From JBOGCH01 sp051656645 (GTDB lineage: Bacteria; Bacteroidota; Bacteroidia; Bacteroidales; Marinifilaceae), in assembly GCA_051656645.1 (NCBI GenBank), contig JBOGCH010000026.1, positions 61,698 through 125,697 of the forward strand: 64,000 nucleotides of DNA. The letters are read 5' to 3'. The position numbers and the translations under genes are program-made. Below, one piece after another: positions 33,396 to 43,576 of this stretch. The number at the start of each line of letters is the position of its first letter. Within the stretch, counting starts at the first letter, position 1. The notes beneath the pieces are model-generated. The model made no database searches. It was not told the origin of the DNA and worked only from the letters and a program-made list of their open reading frames with translations.

Positions 33396-35711
33396 TTAGA
33401 AAGGATAACCTATTGCTAAATTAAATACTAAACCTTTCCAGAAGTTTGGAATGTTATAATATCCCTTGTTGGTTGTTTTATACGGAGCATGAATTGGAAC
33501 ACCTAAGTCCAAGCGTAGAATGATGAATGTTAAATCATAACGTAGCCCAGCCCCTGTACCCAATGCCAAATCCTTTAGGAACGTTTTAGCTCTAAATTCT
33601 CCTCCCGGACGTAAGGGATCCTCACGAAGTAACCAAATATTACCGGCATCAACAAATGTAGCACCATATAGCTTATTATAAATCTTAAAGCGGTATTCAA
33701 TATTAGCTTCAATCTTAATATCTCCGGTCTGATCCAAATAGGATGTTGATGTCTCCTTTATGGGTCTATAACTACCCGGACCAATGGAGCGTATCTGAAA
33801 AGCGCGAATACTGTTTGCTCCACCAATATAAAATTGCTCACTATATGGCATTACTTTCGTATTTCCGTATGCAAAACCTATACCTCCCATCACTCTCGTT
33901 GCAATAACATTCTTATCATCTATCGTAGCATTTCCTATAAGTTCCGTTGTTCCTTTTAAGAATTGGGAATAAATATTTCCAAAAATCTCCTTCCCCGGTC
34001 CCTTATTCCCCGCTAACTCTTGAATACCGGCCATGATGTTTCCGGCCTGTGCTATCATCGTTTGCCAAAACAGTCTGTTTGGTTTCTTATAAGTCACAGG
34101 CCTGTCGTAAGTATAAGTGTAGGACATAGAAGGTATGAACTGATTTTTAAAACTTTGTTTAATGGCTGGATTAGCATTTATTGTTGAGTCGAACTTCTCT
34201 GAGGTTCGTAGCAAATGATTATAAGTGAGCTTAAAGGGCACAATTTTATGACTGCTCTTATTGTTATAAGAGAACTCATACGTTGAATTTCCCCAAAAAG
34301 CTATCATCCTAAAATAGCTATGTCTATTTAAGAAATCAGTACCAATCTGATAATTGGTTTGTTGAAACCCAAAACGTTTACCTTTTAAAAAGCCTGGACC
34401 CAATATTCGTGGTACTGACAAGTTCATATTTAAACCTAATTCATAGGAATTCACAAGGCCATTATATTGATAACCTCGGTGCCCTCCCACTTGCCACTCA
34501 TACGAACCGTTTACCTTAATTGAGAAATTCTCAGCTCTTTTAAAAATATTCTTATTGCTTATACTTAGCGTAACTCCCGGCCCTAATAAGTTATTGGACT
34601 TCGACGCAACATCTAACTCAACTTGTAATTCGCGTGGTAAGGTAAAGTTGGCATCTATACGCACACTTAACAAATCAGGCCGCAGCGTATCGGGAGCAGT
34701 AATCATCATGTTGGCATAAGTAAACATATTTAATTGTACAAGCGCCGATTGTGTTTGTTGCTGTAATGTAGCATTAAATAGTTGTCCGGGTAGCATCTTC
34801 ATTGAACGCCAAATTACTTGGCTCTTAAGAATCTCTGGTTTTCCATAAATCAATACAACGCTATCACGTAATAAAACGGTATCTCTCACACTGTTCTCCC
34901 TATCGTCGTGTAAAACCACCGAAACATCGTTTATCTTACATCGTGTCAATGCCAATTGTGGAATACCTTTTTTCAACACTGCAAGCATCTGTACTTCCCC
35001 TGGTTTTACTATTGAATCCGCCAAGAACTCCATATATTCCCCTTGAAAGTAATAATAACCGCTATCGCGCAAGGCATTCGTTATAGATTGTCTTTCCGCC
35101 TCTATTCCGTAAATATTGTACTGATGGCCAGGAACTATCTCACCATCCTTTATCACTTCGTCAACAATTGATGCCATCTCCTTACTCCAACCCTTTGTAC
35201 CAATCGAACCATAGGTCAACGGCTTAGTCAAAACAATATCATAACTTATCTTTACTTTCTTCGGATTCTTCCTCTCTACCAATTTATAACTGCATTGAGC
35301 ATCAAACACCCCATAGTATTGAGCTACACTCTCAACCATTTTTGTGCGTAACTCCGGCTGCACATCACGTAACAGAATAGGCTCCTTCGCTAGCTTTTTG
35401 TACAGCCACCATTTAAACCCCTTTTCTTTTTTTATATCCCAGTTATATACCCATAATCCTATTGGAAAAGGACTTCTTATAGAAGGAGCAAATAATGGGT
35501 TATTAGGTGCTACAGAAACAGGCGCTTTCAAAGCACTTTTTTCCTGTGGCGCCAATTTTGTTTTCTTAGGAACATGCATCTCTATTTTTTTCACACCCAC
35601 ATAGAGTTGCTCACCTTCGGGCAACTTCTTAGTAGTGGAACAAGAGGATAAAAGCATTATCACAATAAGGATAATACCACAAATAATATTATATTTCTTT
35701 AGTAATCTCAT
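33396..35711 (-). CDS. tamL: TamL: lipidated TamA-like outer-membrane assembly protein
   Basis: A 771-residue Omp85 protein. It begins with a lipoprotein signal (LLSSC, Cys24) instead of an ordinary signal peptide, the hallmark of the Bacteroidota TamL group. POTRA-like repeats follow (for example the region VQPELRTKMVESVAQYYGVFDAQCSYKL), then the C-terminal barrel with YIGGANSIRAFQIRSIGPGSYR and GAGLRYDLTFIILRLDLGVPIHAPY, ending in LAIGYPF. It would work with TamB in inserting or moving envelope components to the outer membrane. Its ATG overlaps the tamB stop (ATGA), so it is the second gene of the operon. Confidence 0.92.
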   Translation of the reverse strand: MRLLKKYNIICGIILIVIMLLSSCSTTKKLPEGEQLYVGVKKIEMHVPKKTKLAPQEKSALKAPVSVAPNNPLFAPSIRSPFPIGLWVYNWDIKKEKGFKWWLYKKLAKEPILLRDVQPELRTKMVESVAQYYGVFDAQCSYKLVERKNPKKVKISYDIVLTKPLTYGSIGTKGWSKEMASIVDEVIKDGEIVPGHQYNIYGIEAERQSITNALRDSGYYYFQGEYMEFLADSIVKPGEVQMLAVLKKGIPQLALTRCKINDVSVVLHDDRENSVRDTVLLRDSVVLIYGKPEILKSQVIWRSMKMLPGQLFNATLQQQTQSALVQLNMFTYANMMITAPDTLRPDLLSVRIDANFTLPRELQVELDVASKSNNLLGPGVTLSISNKNIFKRAENFSIKVNGSYEWQVGGHRGYQYNGLVNSYELGLNMNLSVPRILGPGFLKGKRFGFQQTNYQIGTDFLNRHSYFRMIAFWGNSTYEFSYNNKSSHKIVPFKLTYNHLLRTSEKFDSTINANPAIKQSFKNQFIPSMSYTYTYDRPVTYKKPNRLFWQTMIAQAGNIMAGIQELAGNKGPGKEIFGNIYSQFLKGTTELIGNATIDDKNVIATRVMGGIGFAYGNTKVMPYSEQFYIGGANSIRAFQIRSIGPGSYRPIKETSTSYLDQTGDIKIEANIEYRFKIYNKLYGATFVDAGNIWLLREDPLRPGGEFRAKTFLKDLALGTGAGLRYDLTFIILRLDLGVPIHAPYKTTNKGYYNIPNFWKGLVFNLAIGYPF

Positions 35712-38700
35712 TTATCTTCATTCGCTTTTTTCACAGTGCGTATAAACAGTGTACGCCAAGAACGGAATTGTTTCCGCCACACAATACCGGCACCAGTCTC
35801 TGTAATATCTCCTTCAAGTACACTTAAAAAGTTTGTGTGTCTAAATACCTTCAAATAGAAATTCGGATTGCGTTTCATCCTATACTCAACATCTACATCG
35901 TCAATTAAATTCTCTTCCACACTGTTGGTACTTGGGTCTGAGTCTGTACTTATCTTGCCGCCCACTTTAACCATTACCCTATCATTAAAAAACTGCTTCG
36001 AAAATTGATAGGAATAATCCGTCCGTGTAGAACCTTGGCCGGAGGCTGAATATTGATCATAACTATCCACCCCAAAGGTCAAGTCCGCATGTTTAAATAA
36101 TTTCCTACTCCACTGATTTAGCTCGCCTTCAACAAAGTTATATAAACTGTTCGCCCCAGCTTGCCCGGTTTTCACAGCCCCGGGACCACTATAGGATCCG
36201 TAAACTAATAAATTCATTGCCTGTTTACTTCGCTCCTCTGCCGAGAATGTTGCTATCTGATTTTGTAAATCCATATCATCAGGCGCGCTAATATCAAATG
36301 TTATTGCCGGGTTTTGTAATGAACTCGTAATCTTTATAATTGCATCAAACATAACCAACCTAGACGCTTGCCCATCCTGCTGTACATTGGCTTTCACAGC
36401 CTCCGTAGCAGTGATATTCAACCGCGGATTCATTGCACTTCCCAGCCATTCCACAAAACTGCCACTCTGTATTTTAAAAGCCTTTGTGCCCACTACCGGG
36501 ATACTATATCTTACATTACCGCTTGTAACTGTATACTTTCCATAAAGAGTTATACCCTCTGCCGGTGTTATTGAAAATATCAAGTTTCCTCCACCAACAA
36601 TCAACACCTGATTATCACTACCACCAGGCAACTCTACTGAGAACTGTACATTAGGTGCAATTCCTACAAAAAGCTTTAAGTTAAAATTACTACCTGTATA
36701 CTGTAACGTGTTCGACAAATAAATATTCTGTAACGTATCTGCAAATTCAACAAATTGCACCAATCCCGAGGCTTTATTCACAACTTGCTGCTGAGCAGAC
36801 TTACTTACCCTATAGTTCAACGAGCTTCCGGACAATATTGCAACATCTCCCATCATTTTTAATGATCGTACATCCCCTCTTAACGTTGCACTTATATTAC
36901 TATACGCCTTGCCATATATCATTACAGAGTCACTCTTCGCCACATTCACAAGCTCAAAGTTCTTTGCATTTACATCTAAGCTTGCCGTAACTCTATTCAG
37001 ATTGCGCATATTAAACCATCCGTTAAGCGCCATAAAACTTTTATTTGGAGCCAAAAGACGGAAATCATTAAAACTTATTTCGCTATTCTTTATTGGAATT
37101 ACATCATTTGAAATTGTAAACGTTGTTCCTACCATACTCACAAGCACCTTACCAGCATCTATGCGCAACTCTCCATTTATACGCGGCGCTTGAAACGTAT
37201 TCGTTAGGTGTATATTGCCATTTAATGCACCTTGAAGTTTCATCAAATCTGGTTCTACAAATGCATTAATAACCCTTAAAGGCAATGCGTTAACATCTAC
37301 TTTTAAATCCACATTGGAGCTTGCGTCATTCGTCATTAAAACTCCACTTACAATTGGTTGTACCAAAGAGTCCAAATTCACTGCAAAGTTTACACTCCTC
37401 ACTCCTGCCGACTCAACTTGGTAGGACATCCCCAACTTCAAATCACCCACTAAGTAGTTATTATAACTTAAACTATCTAATACAACATCTCCCGAAACTC
37501 CCGTATGTTTTATAGAGTTATAGACTATGATATTACTATTTAAAATACCACCAATCTGTGGTAAAAATGGAAATGGTGCTGTAATATTCTGTAAATACAA
37601 ATTCTTCACATCAATATGTAAGGCATCATTATCCTCCACATCATTATGCTGAGAATACATATAAAGCAACTTACTACCACAACTCATGCGCAAATCCGCA
37701 AGCATTACCTTATTCTTTCCTAAGGTAAAGTAGTTATTCGCATTCACTTTCCATGGTTGCTTTGCCAATATTAGCCCATTGGTATCAAGTGAAATAGTCA
37801 TACTTGTTGTCAATAAGTTCAACTTTAATCCAATATTATAATCTACTGTTCCGCCTGTTATCCATTGTTTCAAATTAGCTGTAACAGTTTGGCCTTCTAT
37901 AGCACCCGCAACCTTAATCCGGTAAAATTTTTTTACCCCCGCCTTGCGTTTAGCAACACTTACATCATATTGCAAGTTGTCCGCAGCTCTATGTATGGTT
38001 GCGGTCAGTGTATCCAAATTAACAGACCTAAGCACCAAACTATTTATATTTGCAACCAGGTCCATATGCTCACCTCCCGAGCTAAATTGCATATTAAACT
38101 TAGTAAAACCCATACCAAGCGTAGATAATAAACCGTTCACTCCATTACGTGGTCCTGCTTGAATATCCACTTGCAACTCAGGCATTGCGTTCAAAACGGG
38201 ATCAACATCCAAACTGTCAGCCTTAAACTGCTCCTTGGCTAACGCTATACTTTTTTGTAATTCACCAATAACAGTCCTCATGCTTTCTAGCGATGCAATT
38301 CGCAGCAACATATCACCTGTTTTCCCAATAATCGACGTACCTGCAGGCGATGACTCACCATCCAAATAGATAGGTAAAAAAGCTTGCTTTTCTTGCTCAT
38401 AAGGTGTCACGGACAAACTGTCCAATGCCAATGTTAACTGCTGCACATTTTTAGACCACATTCCCTTAACACTAATATCTCCTGTCCACGATGAATTTAC
38501 ATCACTCAAATTCATTTCATATGGATTTAGATAGTTTACCGTTAAAGTACTTCCCATCCGTATACTGTCACTAATAATTGTAGCATCACTGCGTAACAAT
38601 AACTTTAAAGCTTTTGAATCCGAATGTACCGTAGCCGTTATATGATTTCCTTTACAATTCGCCTCTACCGTTACATCCCCATAATCATAATTATTATATT

Positions 38701-40387
38701 CAAGTGCTTTTATCCTACAATCAACAATACCTTCAAAACCTGGAAACTTAAAATTCTTTCCAGACACATGCAATACACCGGTTAGTGCCCCTATTTGCTC
38801 ATTCCCAATCAATGCCCCTACATTAAGGCCATCCGTGCGTAAAGCAACATTATAACTTAATTCCGATAGGTTAAACATCCCATTCAGTTCCAATGCACCA
38901 CCTGTGCCTGTTACATCACAATTTAATCCGGCAACACCTTTATTCGCTGTTAGCGTTGCCTTCATATCCATCTTCTCCGGCAGAATAACCTTATTATTTA
39001 ATAACTTATTCAATATATCGTTACTATACAACTTACCATCAATCTCCAACTTACCGTTCATCTTTGGTAACTCCGTATAGTTTTGCATTTTACCTTTAAC
39101 ATCTAGATAAAAGTTACCAGGCATCTCCAACGACAACTCCTTCACCTCCACAACACTTTTATCTATTCCCATATGCGCATCTATTGAGATGGACTTATCT
39201 ATAAACGCATCGCTTATCCCATTCACAAATGGTGACAAATCCTTAACGCCAACATATCCAACAATGTCCGCTGTCACCATTCCATTTTTATATATACCCG
39301 AAATAGACGACGGAGCATAAACATCTATATCCAACAATGAGTACAGTGTCGCAATATGCATGTCATTCACGCTAATCTTATTCTCTCTAAAATCTATAGC
39401 TCCTCTCATGGACGTAACCTCTACGCCATGTCGTTGCTTTAATTCCAACATCATGATGCGTGCTGCAATCTCTATTCCTCTATCCCATACACTATCAGCT
39501 TTGAGGTTTATGTCGTAAAAGTCCAATAACGAATTACTTTCTCCGGGCATCTCCATATTAAAATAGCCATTTACCATGTTAATATGGTTTAATTTCACCA
39601 TCCACTGCCCTTGCACAGTGTCATTCTGTGTGCCACTTGTTCCTGGTGTAGTTCCCGGCTCGTTCGTTTCTGTACTTAGCATGTCAATTCCGCATCCTCC
39701 GTCCAACAAATAAATACTGTCCATCTCCACCAACTGACCACCAATATCCACCATCCCATGCTCCACCTGTAAGGTCTTTACTCCCACCGTTAACGCCATT
39801 TGCTTATTTAAATCCATATCATAAGCAAATTCGTTTACCGATAGTTTCTCTATATTAAAAGCCCAATCAAATGCATTCGCCTTCGTCGTAGTATCTTGTC
39901 CGGAATTCGCATTATTTATTAATAACGTCATTCCCCCACCGTCTAATTGTATCTCTCCAACATCCACCCGCTTAGAGCCGGGATGCCACACAGCCTTATT
40001 CAGGAATAACTCCCCTGCATTAATACGCATATCCATGACACTATCATTCTTAAAGTTTACATGTGTACCTTCAACATATAAACTTGTAATCTCCACGCGC
40101 CTTTCAAATATCGGTTTCAAGGGTATAACTAAATCCAAACGCTTAAGCGACACCAACATATCGTTATCTGTCATCTTCAAAAAAACATTATCCGTATGTA
40201 GAGTCAATGGAAAATGCAATCGGAAGTTATCCACCTGCAATTCCATGCCTTTTCCTGCCATCATCTTCTCCACTCGGTTAATAGCAAAGCGTTGTACCGG
40301 AGGCATGTATAGCAACAAAACAACAAGCATCACCACACCCACTAGTGCGATGATACAAGTAAAAAGTATCCTAAAAAAACGCCTCAT
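35708..40387 (-). CDS. tamB: TamB-like translocation and assembly module protein
   Basis: A 1559-residue AsmA/TamB-type protein spanning the periplasm. It has a single N-terminal membrane anchor (FTCIIALVGVVMLVVLLLYM), a very long repetitive beta-strand region forming the expected hydrophobic groove, and the C-terminal TamB domain (DUF490) from about residue 1090, with MNLLVYGSYSGPGAVKTGQ and SYQFSKQFFNDRVMVKVGGKIS. Such bridge-like proteins are linked to phospholipid transport and outer-membrane protein assembly. It is encoded immediately before tamL with a 4-base overlap. The length is within the family range. Confidence 0.94.
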   Translation of the reverse strand: MRRFFRILFTCIIALVGVVMLVVLLLYMPPVQRFAINRVEKMMAGKGMELQVDNFRLHFPLTLHTDNVFLKMTDNDMLVSLKRLDLVIPLKPIFERRVEITSLYVEGTHVNFKNDSVMDMRINAGELFLNKAVWHPGSKRVDVGEIQLDGGGMTLLINNANSGQDTTTKANAFDWAFNIEKLSVNEFAYDMDLNKQMALTVGVKTLQVEHGMVDIGGQLVEMDSIYLLDGGCGIDMLSTETNEPGTTPGTSGTQNDTVQGQWMVKLNHINMVNGYFNMEMPGESNSLLDFYDINLKADSVWDRGIEIAARIMMLELKQRHGVEVTSMRGAIDFRENKISVNDMHIATLYSLLDIDVYAPSSISGIYKNGMVTADIVGYVGVKDLSPFVNGISDAFIDKSISIDAHMGIDKSVVEVKELSLEMPGNFYLDVKGKMQNYTELPKMNGKLEIDGKLYSNDILNKLLNNKVILPEKMDMKATLTANKGVAGLNCDVTGTGGALELNGMFNLSELSYNVALRTDGLNVGALIGNEQIGALTGVLHVSGKNFKFPGFEGIVDCRIKALEYNNYDYGDVTVEANCKGNHITATVHSDSKALKLLLRSDATIISDSIRMGSTLTVNYLNPYEMNLSDVNSSWTGDISVKGMWSKNVQQLTLALDSLSVTPYEQEKQAFLPIYLDGESSPAGTSIIGKTGDMLLRIASLESMRTVIGELQKSIALAKEQFKADSLDVDPVLNAMPELQVDIQAGPRNGVNGLLSTLGMGFTKFNMQFSSGGEHMDLVANINSLVLRSVNLDTLTATIHRAADNLQYDVSVAKRKAGVKKFYRIKVAGAIEGQTVTANLKQWITGGTVDYNIGLKLNLLTTSMTISLDTNGLILAKQPWKVNANNYFTLGKNKVMLADLRMSCGSKLLYMYSQHNDVEDNDALHIDVKNLYLQNITAPFPFLPQIGGILNSNIIVYNSIKHTGVSGDVVLDSLSYNNYLVGDLKLGMSYQVESAGVRSVNFAVNLDSLVQPIVSGVLMTNDASSNVDLKVDVNALPLRVINAFVEPDLMKLQGALNGNIHLTNTFQAPRINGELRIDAGKVLVSMVGTTFTISNDVIPIKNSEISFNDFRLLAPNKSFMALNGWFNMRNLNRVTASLDVNAKNFELVNVAKSDSVMIYGKAYSNISATLRGDVRSLKMMGDVAILSGSSLNYRVSKSAQQQVVNKASGLVQFVEFADTLQNIYLSNTLQYTGSNFNLKLFVGIAPNVQFSVELPGGSDNQVLIVGGGNLIFSITPAEGITLYGKYTVTSGNVRYSIPVVGTKAFKIQSGSFVEWLGSAMNPRLNITATEAVKANVQQDGQASRLVMFDAIIKITSSLQNPAITFDISAPDDMDLQNQIATFSAEERSKQAMNLLVYGSYSGPGAVKTGQAGANSLYNFVEGELNQWSRKLFKHADLTFGVDSYDQYSASGQGSTRTDYSYQFSKQFFNDRVMVKVGGKISTDSDPSTNSVEENLIDDVDVEYRMKRNPNFYLKVFRHTNFLSVLEGDITETGAGIVWRKQFRSWRTLFIRTVKKANEDK

Positions 40388-40562
40388 AAAATGCTCAATA
40401 TTTCCTTTTGCTTTGTTATCCTGTATTTCTCGTGTTTGTATACGGAGAGTCCTTACTTTTTATTACGTAAATACATGCAAATAAGTCATTAAATATAACT
40501 AAAAACTACAAGTTATATTTAGAAATATTCACTAAAATAACAACATAAATCAAAAATACTTT

Positions 40563-40570
40563 TATCTTCG
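40563..40570 (+). promoter_or_regulatory. Possible -7 box of the riboswitch transcript
   Basis: TATCTTCG is one mismatch from TAnnTTTG and lies just before the aptamer, so the riboswitch would be at the very 5' end of the RNA. The -33 box is unclear. Confidence 0.45.
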
Positions 40571-40760
40571 TGCCCGTAAGGTTCTGAGACAATCCATCCC
40601 GATTGTCAGATTAAAAGGGAATGCCGTGTAAATCGGCAACAGTTCCCGCTGCTGTAAGTTCCGCGTATACCAATACGCTTCTTGCTACAAACCACTGGTT
40701 TTCAACAACCGGGAAGGAAACAAGAAACAAAGTGAATAAGTCAGAAGACCTGCCTTGCTA
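40571..40760 (+). promoter_or_regulatory. Cobalamin (B12) riboswitch
   Basis: The conserved core is present in order: AAAAGGGAATGCCGTG at about 40613-40628, AATCGGCAACAGTTCCCGCT, GCTGTAA, and the B12 box AGTCAGAAGACCTGCC at 40739-40754. The segment 40751-40759 (TGCCTTGCT) overlaps the end of the B12 box and can instead pair with AGCAAGGCA at 40805-40813, which is a plausible switching helix; a T8 run follows at about 40850. By family rule, cobalamin binding would lower expression of the downstream lipoprotein genes. Confidence 0.93.
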
Positions 40761-40905
40761 AAGTTTATAACTGAAGATATCTGCGGTGAACGGATTAACA
40801 GTTAAGCAAGGCACTCCTATGGAATCCCGGCTTTATACTGCTATCTATTTTTTTTCACAACAATATCATTCGGTTCATAAGTAGACAATTTTTATATCAC
40901 ATACT

Positions 40906-41316
40906 ATGAACAAAATGATTATCCCTCTGTGCGTTGCTTTAACGCTATTGGCATGCAACAACGAGCATGCCACCGATGAAAACATCTTACCGGAGCAAGA
41001 ACATTTCCCGGTACAGTGCTCTATTGAAAACATTAAAGCAAGAGAACTATTTAAATGGAATGAAACACGCTCTTTTATTTTGAGAACCGAACACGTATCC
41101 AACCATCGTCTCTCAGTGCCGGAACTTTGGACCTCATCTATAAAGAATGACACGCTAATTATTACTGCACCAAAATCAAACTCCGAGACGGACATTTATC
41201 TCACATCCATTGGCATTCAAGGCGATAGTATTACAACAACGCTTCACGTCTTTGCTTCAGATAACAACAATGCCAACAACGGACTAGACAATTGGGGAAA
41301 TGCCAACCCTTTTTAA
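40906..41316 (+). CDS. Small lipoprotein under the cobalamin riboswitch
   Basis: 136 residues with a lipoprotein signal (MNKMIIPLCVALTLLAC, Cys17). After the lipobox the protein is largely beta-strand in pattern, and it ends in an Asn-rich tail (DNNNANNGLDNWGNANPF). I do not recognise a domain. It is the first gene after the riboswitch and lies 31 bases before the DUF4465 lipoprotein gene, so the two are presumably expressed together. A role in cobamide binding or as an accessory of the larger lipoprotein is an inference from position only. Confidence 0.75.
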   Translation: MNKMIIPLCVALTLLACNNEHATDENILPEQEHFPVQCSIENIKARELFKWNETRSFILRTEHVSNHRLSVPELWTSSIKNDTLIITAPKSNSETDIYLTSIGIQGDSITTTLHVFASDNNNANNGLDNWGNANPF

Positions 41317-41347
41317 AATCCATTTATAAAAATAACGCACTCAAAAC

Positions 41348-43108
41348 ATGAAACAAATTAAATACATAGCACTTGCGCTACTCTCCCTCATTCTATCATC
41401 GTGTCATGATGACATTGACAACATTAATAATATTCCTCAAGCGGAAAACCAACAACACTATTCTCCTATCAGAATTAATATAACCGCGTCAACTCAACAA
41501 ACTAAAACAACCATCGATTCAGACTATAATAGTTTATGGTGTCAAGAAGATATTATAGGTATATTTTCACCCGAAGCCTATTATGAGTGGCAATTATTCG
41601 GTTCCGGAGACTTTAAATACACAAATCCAGCCTCCAACATTGCTTTCGCACTCCAGAATGGAGCAAACAGCGTCTTTGCCGACTTCTGTATCTCCGCAAC
41701 GCATAATGACGATGTTAAAACCTATACAGGTAATTTTGCATGGAACACGCAAAAGGAAATACATAACTTCTATGCATACCATCCATACTCAGAAGCCGCC
41801 AAAGCGGCCACAAAACACACCCATGTTCCTTTCACGCTCCCAGGAGCACAAAAGCAGGATAAAGCAGACAATGCTGACTTCATGGGACAGTTTGATTTAA
41901 TGTATGCAACAAAGACATTCAATACCCACCCTCTCGTTACCGACAAGGAACAAGCAGACGTTACACTCGACTTCCAATTCCGTCACCTTTTATCATGGGT
42001 GGAATACACCGTAATAAACTCCACGTCAACACCCATAACCTTATCTAAACTTACCTTGGAGAGCGGCGATTACATCCTTGCCGGCGATTTCACACTAAAC
42101 CTTGAAAATGGTACTCTTACAGGAGCACAAACCATAGATCCTATGGGCAATCCCATAACAGGAAGCCGTTTCAATCGTATAGAGACCGAACTATTAGAAA
42201 GCGCAACACTAGCCATTGGCGATAGTTGCAAGGTGTATATGATGATAAACCCGTGCAATCTGACAACAGACGATAACACCATTACCGTAGAAACAACATC
42301 GGGCATTCAACAATATCCGGCAAACGTAAACCTAGAATCCGGGAAAAGATACACCAAACGTATTGAACTAACAAAAACGGAAAATCCATTCACTCTTTAC
42401 ACCATTACATTTGACGATTTCGATACGGATTTTCTCGCAGGTCCATCCTCTTACGGAGAAAACCTTTACGATGGAACCTATTATGAAATTTACGATGCTA
42501 AAAACTGGCTCCGATTTGGCTTAAATACATACTATGGAGAAAACGACTTCTACAACGGAGGTTTTGCCATATCGCAATGGAATGATACTATCACCCCCGA
42601 CTATATAAACCAATGTAGTGTATTTAGTAAAGATCATATCACCGGTAAAGGAGGCTTTCAAGGTTCCTCCACTTTTGCCATTGGCCAAGGTAGTACCAAT
42701 ACTTATGGTGGGAAAGAAGCGGAACTCTACTTTATGGAACATGCCACGCTTTCTCAAGAAGCCGTCATTGATCATGCATATTTCACTAATACCACCTACG
42801 CTGCCCTATCAATGCTACATGGCGATAGTTACGTAGGTTCTCCATACACTCTCAACGATTGGATGCGATGGGTTGTAACTGGCTATGATATAAATGGCAA
42901 TGAAACAGGAAAAGTAACATTTTATCTAGCAGATTTTCGTACCTCACAATCAGAGGGTGTGGTAACACACTGGAAACGGGTATCTCTTAGTTCTCTCGGC
43001 AAAGTAAACAAAATAACCTTTACTCCCGAGAGTACACGCAAAAATGCCTACGGCATACTTACACCTACATACTTTGCTATGGATAATCTAACCGTTCGCA
43101 TGGAATAA
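41348..43108 (+). CDS. Surface lipoprotein: fimbrillin-like domain fused to DUF4465
   Basis: 586 residues. The lipobox is LILSSC (Cys19), followed at once by acidic residues (HDDIDN), like the surface-export signal of Bacteroidota lipoproteins. Residues about 45-340 resemble the fimbrillin (Mfa-like) family: QTKTTIDSDYNSLWCQEDIIGIFS, HNFYAYHPYS, FRHLLSWVEYTV. Residues about 350-586 form a DUF4465 domain: TITFDDFDTDFLAG at its start, then AYFTNTTYAALSMLHGD, TGYDINGNETGKVTFYLADFRT, SLGKVNKITF and YFAMDNLTV. DUF4465-type lipoproteins occur near cobalamin genes in Bacteroides, and the upstream riboswitch supports cobamide capture. No BtuB, BtuF or BtuC/D gene is in this window. Confidence 0.86.
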   Translation: MKQIKYIALALLSLILSSCHDDIDNINNIPQAENQQHYSPIRINITASTQQTKTTIDSDYNSLWCQEDIIGIFSPEAYYEWQLFGSGDFKYTNPASNIAFALQNGANSVFADFCISATHNDDVKTYTGNFAWNTQKEIHNFYAYHPYSEAAKAATKHTHVPFTLPGAQKQDKADNADFMGQFDLMYATKTFNTHPLVTDKEQADVTLDFQFRHLLSWVEYTVINSTSTPITLSKLTLESGDYILAGDFTLNLENGTLTGAQTIDPMGNPITGSRFNRIETELLESATLAIGDSCKVYMMINPCNLTTDDNTITVETTSGIQQYPANVNLESGKRYTKRIELTKTENPFTLYTITFDDFDTDFLAGPSSYGENLYDGTYYEIYDAKNWLRFGLNTYYGENDFYNGGFAISQWNDTITPDYINQCSVFSKDHITGKGGFQGSSTFAIGQGSTNTYGGKEAELYFMEHATLSQEAVIDHAYFTNTTYAALSMLHGDSYVGSPYTLNDWMRWVVTGYDINGNETGKVTFYLADFRTSQSEGVVTHWKRVSLSSLGKVNKITFTPESTRKNAYGILTPTYFAMDNLTVRME

Positions 43109-43148
43109 CAACACGCATTTCTTTGCAAGCACATATAATTGTAACCAC

Positions 43149-43182
43149 TAAAGCGGTTGACTAATAATAGTCAACCGCTTTA
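43149..43182 (+). terminator. Terminator of the riboswitch-controlled operon
   Basis: TAAAGCGGTTGACTA pairs perfectly with TAGTCAACCGCTTTA around ATAA, 40 bases after the stop codon, followed by TTTATATT. Confidence 0.85.
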
Positions 43183-43576
43183 TTTATATTAAACATGATA
43201 AGTTAAATCATCCATGCCACTATTGTAGCACAGCGCTTACAGAATTGAGCAACTACTAAATTACCCCTTTTCATTAAACCCTAATCACATTTACATACAT
43301 ACAGCTTTAACTTCTATTTTACACCATAAAGGTAATATTGCCAAACAAACAATTGCTTAAACGAAATATAATTCTTACTTTTGTTATACAAACGAAAGTA
43401 TTTGCTTCGTTATAATAAAAAAAGCTCTATTGTGCGATATTGAATTTTACACTTTACAAAAGTTATATTCACCAATCACCAATATAAGCTTCAACTAGAT
43501 TTATGCCTAAATGATGGCATCAGTCATACACATTGTTTAGATAGAAGTTTTATTATCTTGCGATTATATTGTTAGT
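43183..43576. other. Gene-free stretch with isolated promoter-like boxes
   Basis: No coding frame was recognised. TACTTTTG (43376-43383) matches the -7 consensus. Further on, ATTG (43532-43535) lies 18 bases before TATCTTG (43554-43560), an incomplete -7 box, directly before a plus-strand terminator. The rest is featureless AT-rich DNA. Confidence 0.4.

Noticed and set aside
35708..40387. Large-adhesin interpretation of the 1559-residue protein
   Set aside because: It has an N-terminal membrane anchor and a C-terminal DUF490 domain and overlaps tamL, which identifies it as TamB.
40906..43108. Calling the riboswitch operon a pilus (Mfa/FimA) operon
   Set aside because: Only a fimbrillin-like half-domain is present; there are no other pilin, tip or anchor genes, and the riboswitch plus DUF4465 point to cobamide capture.
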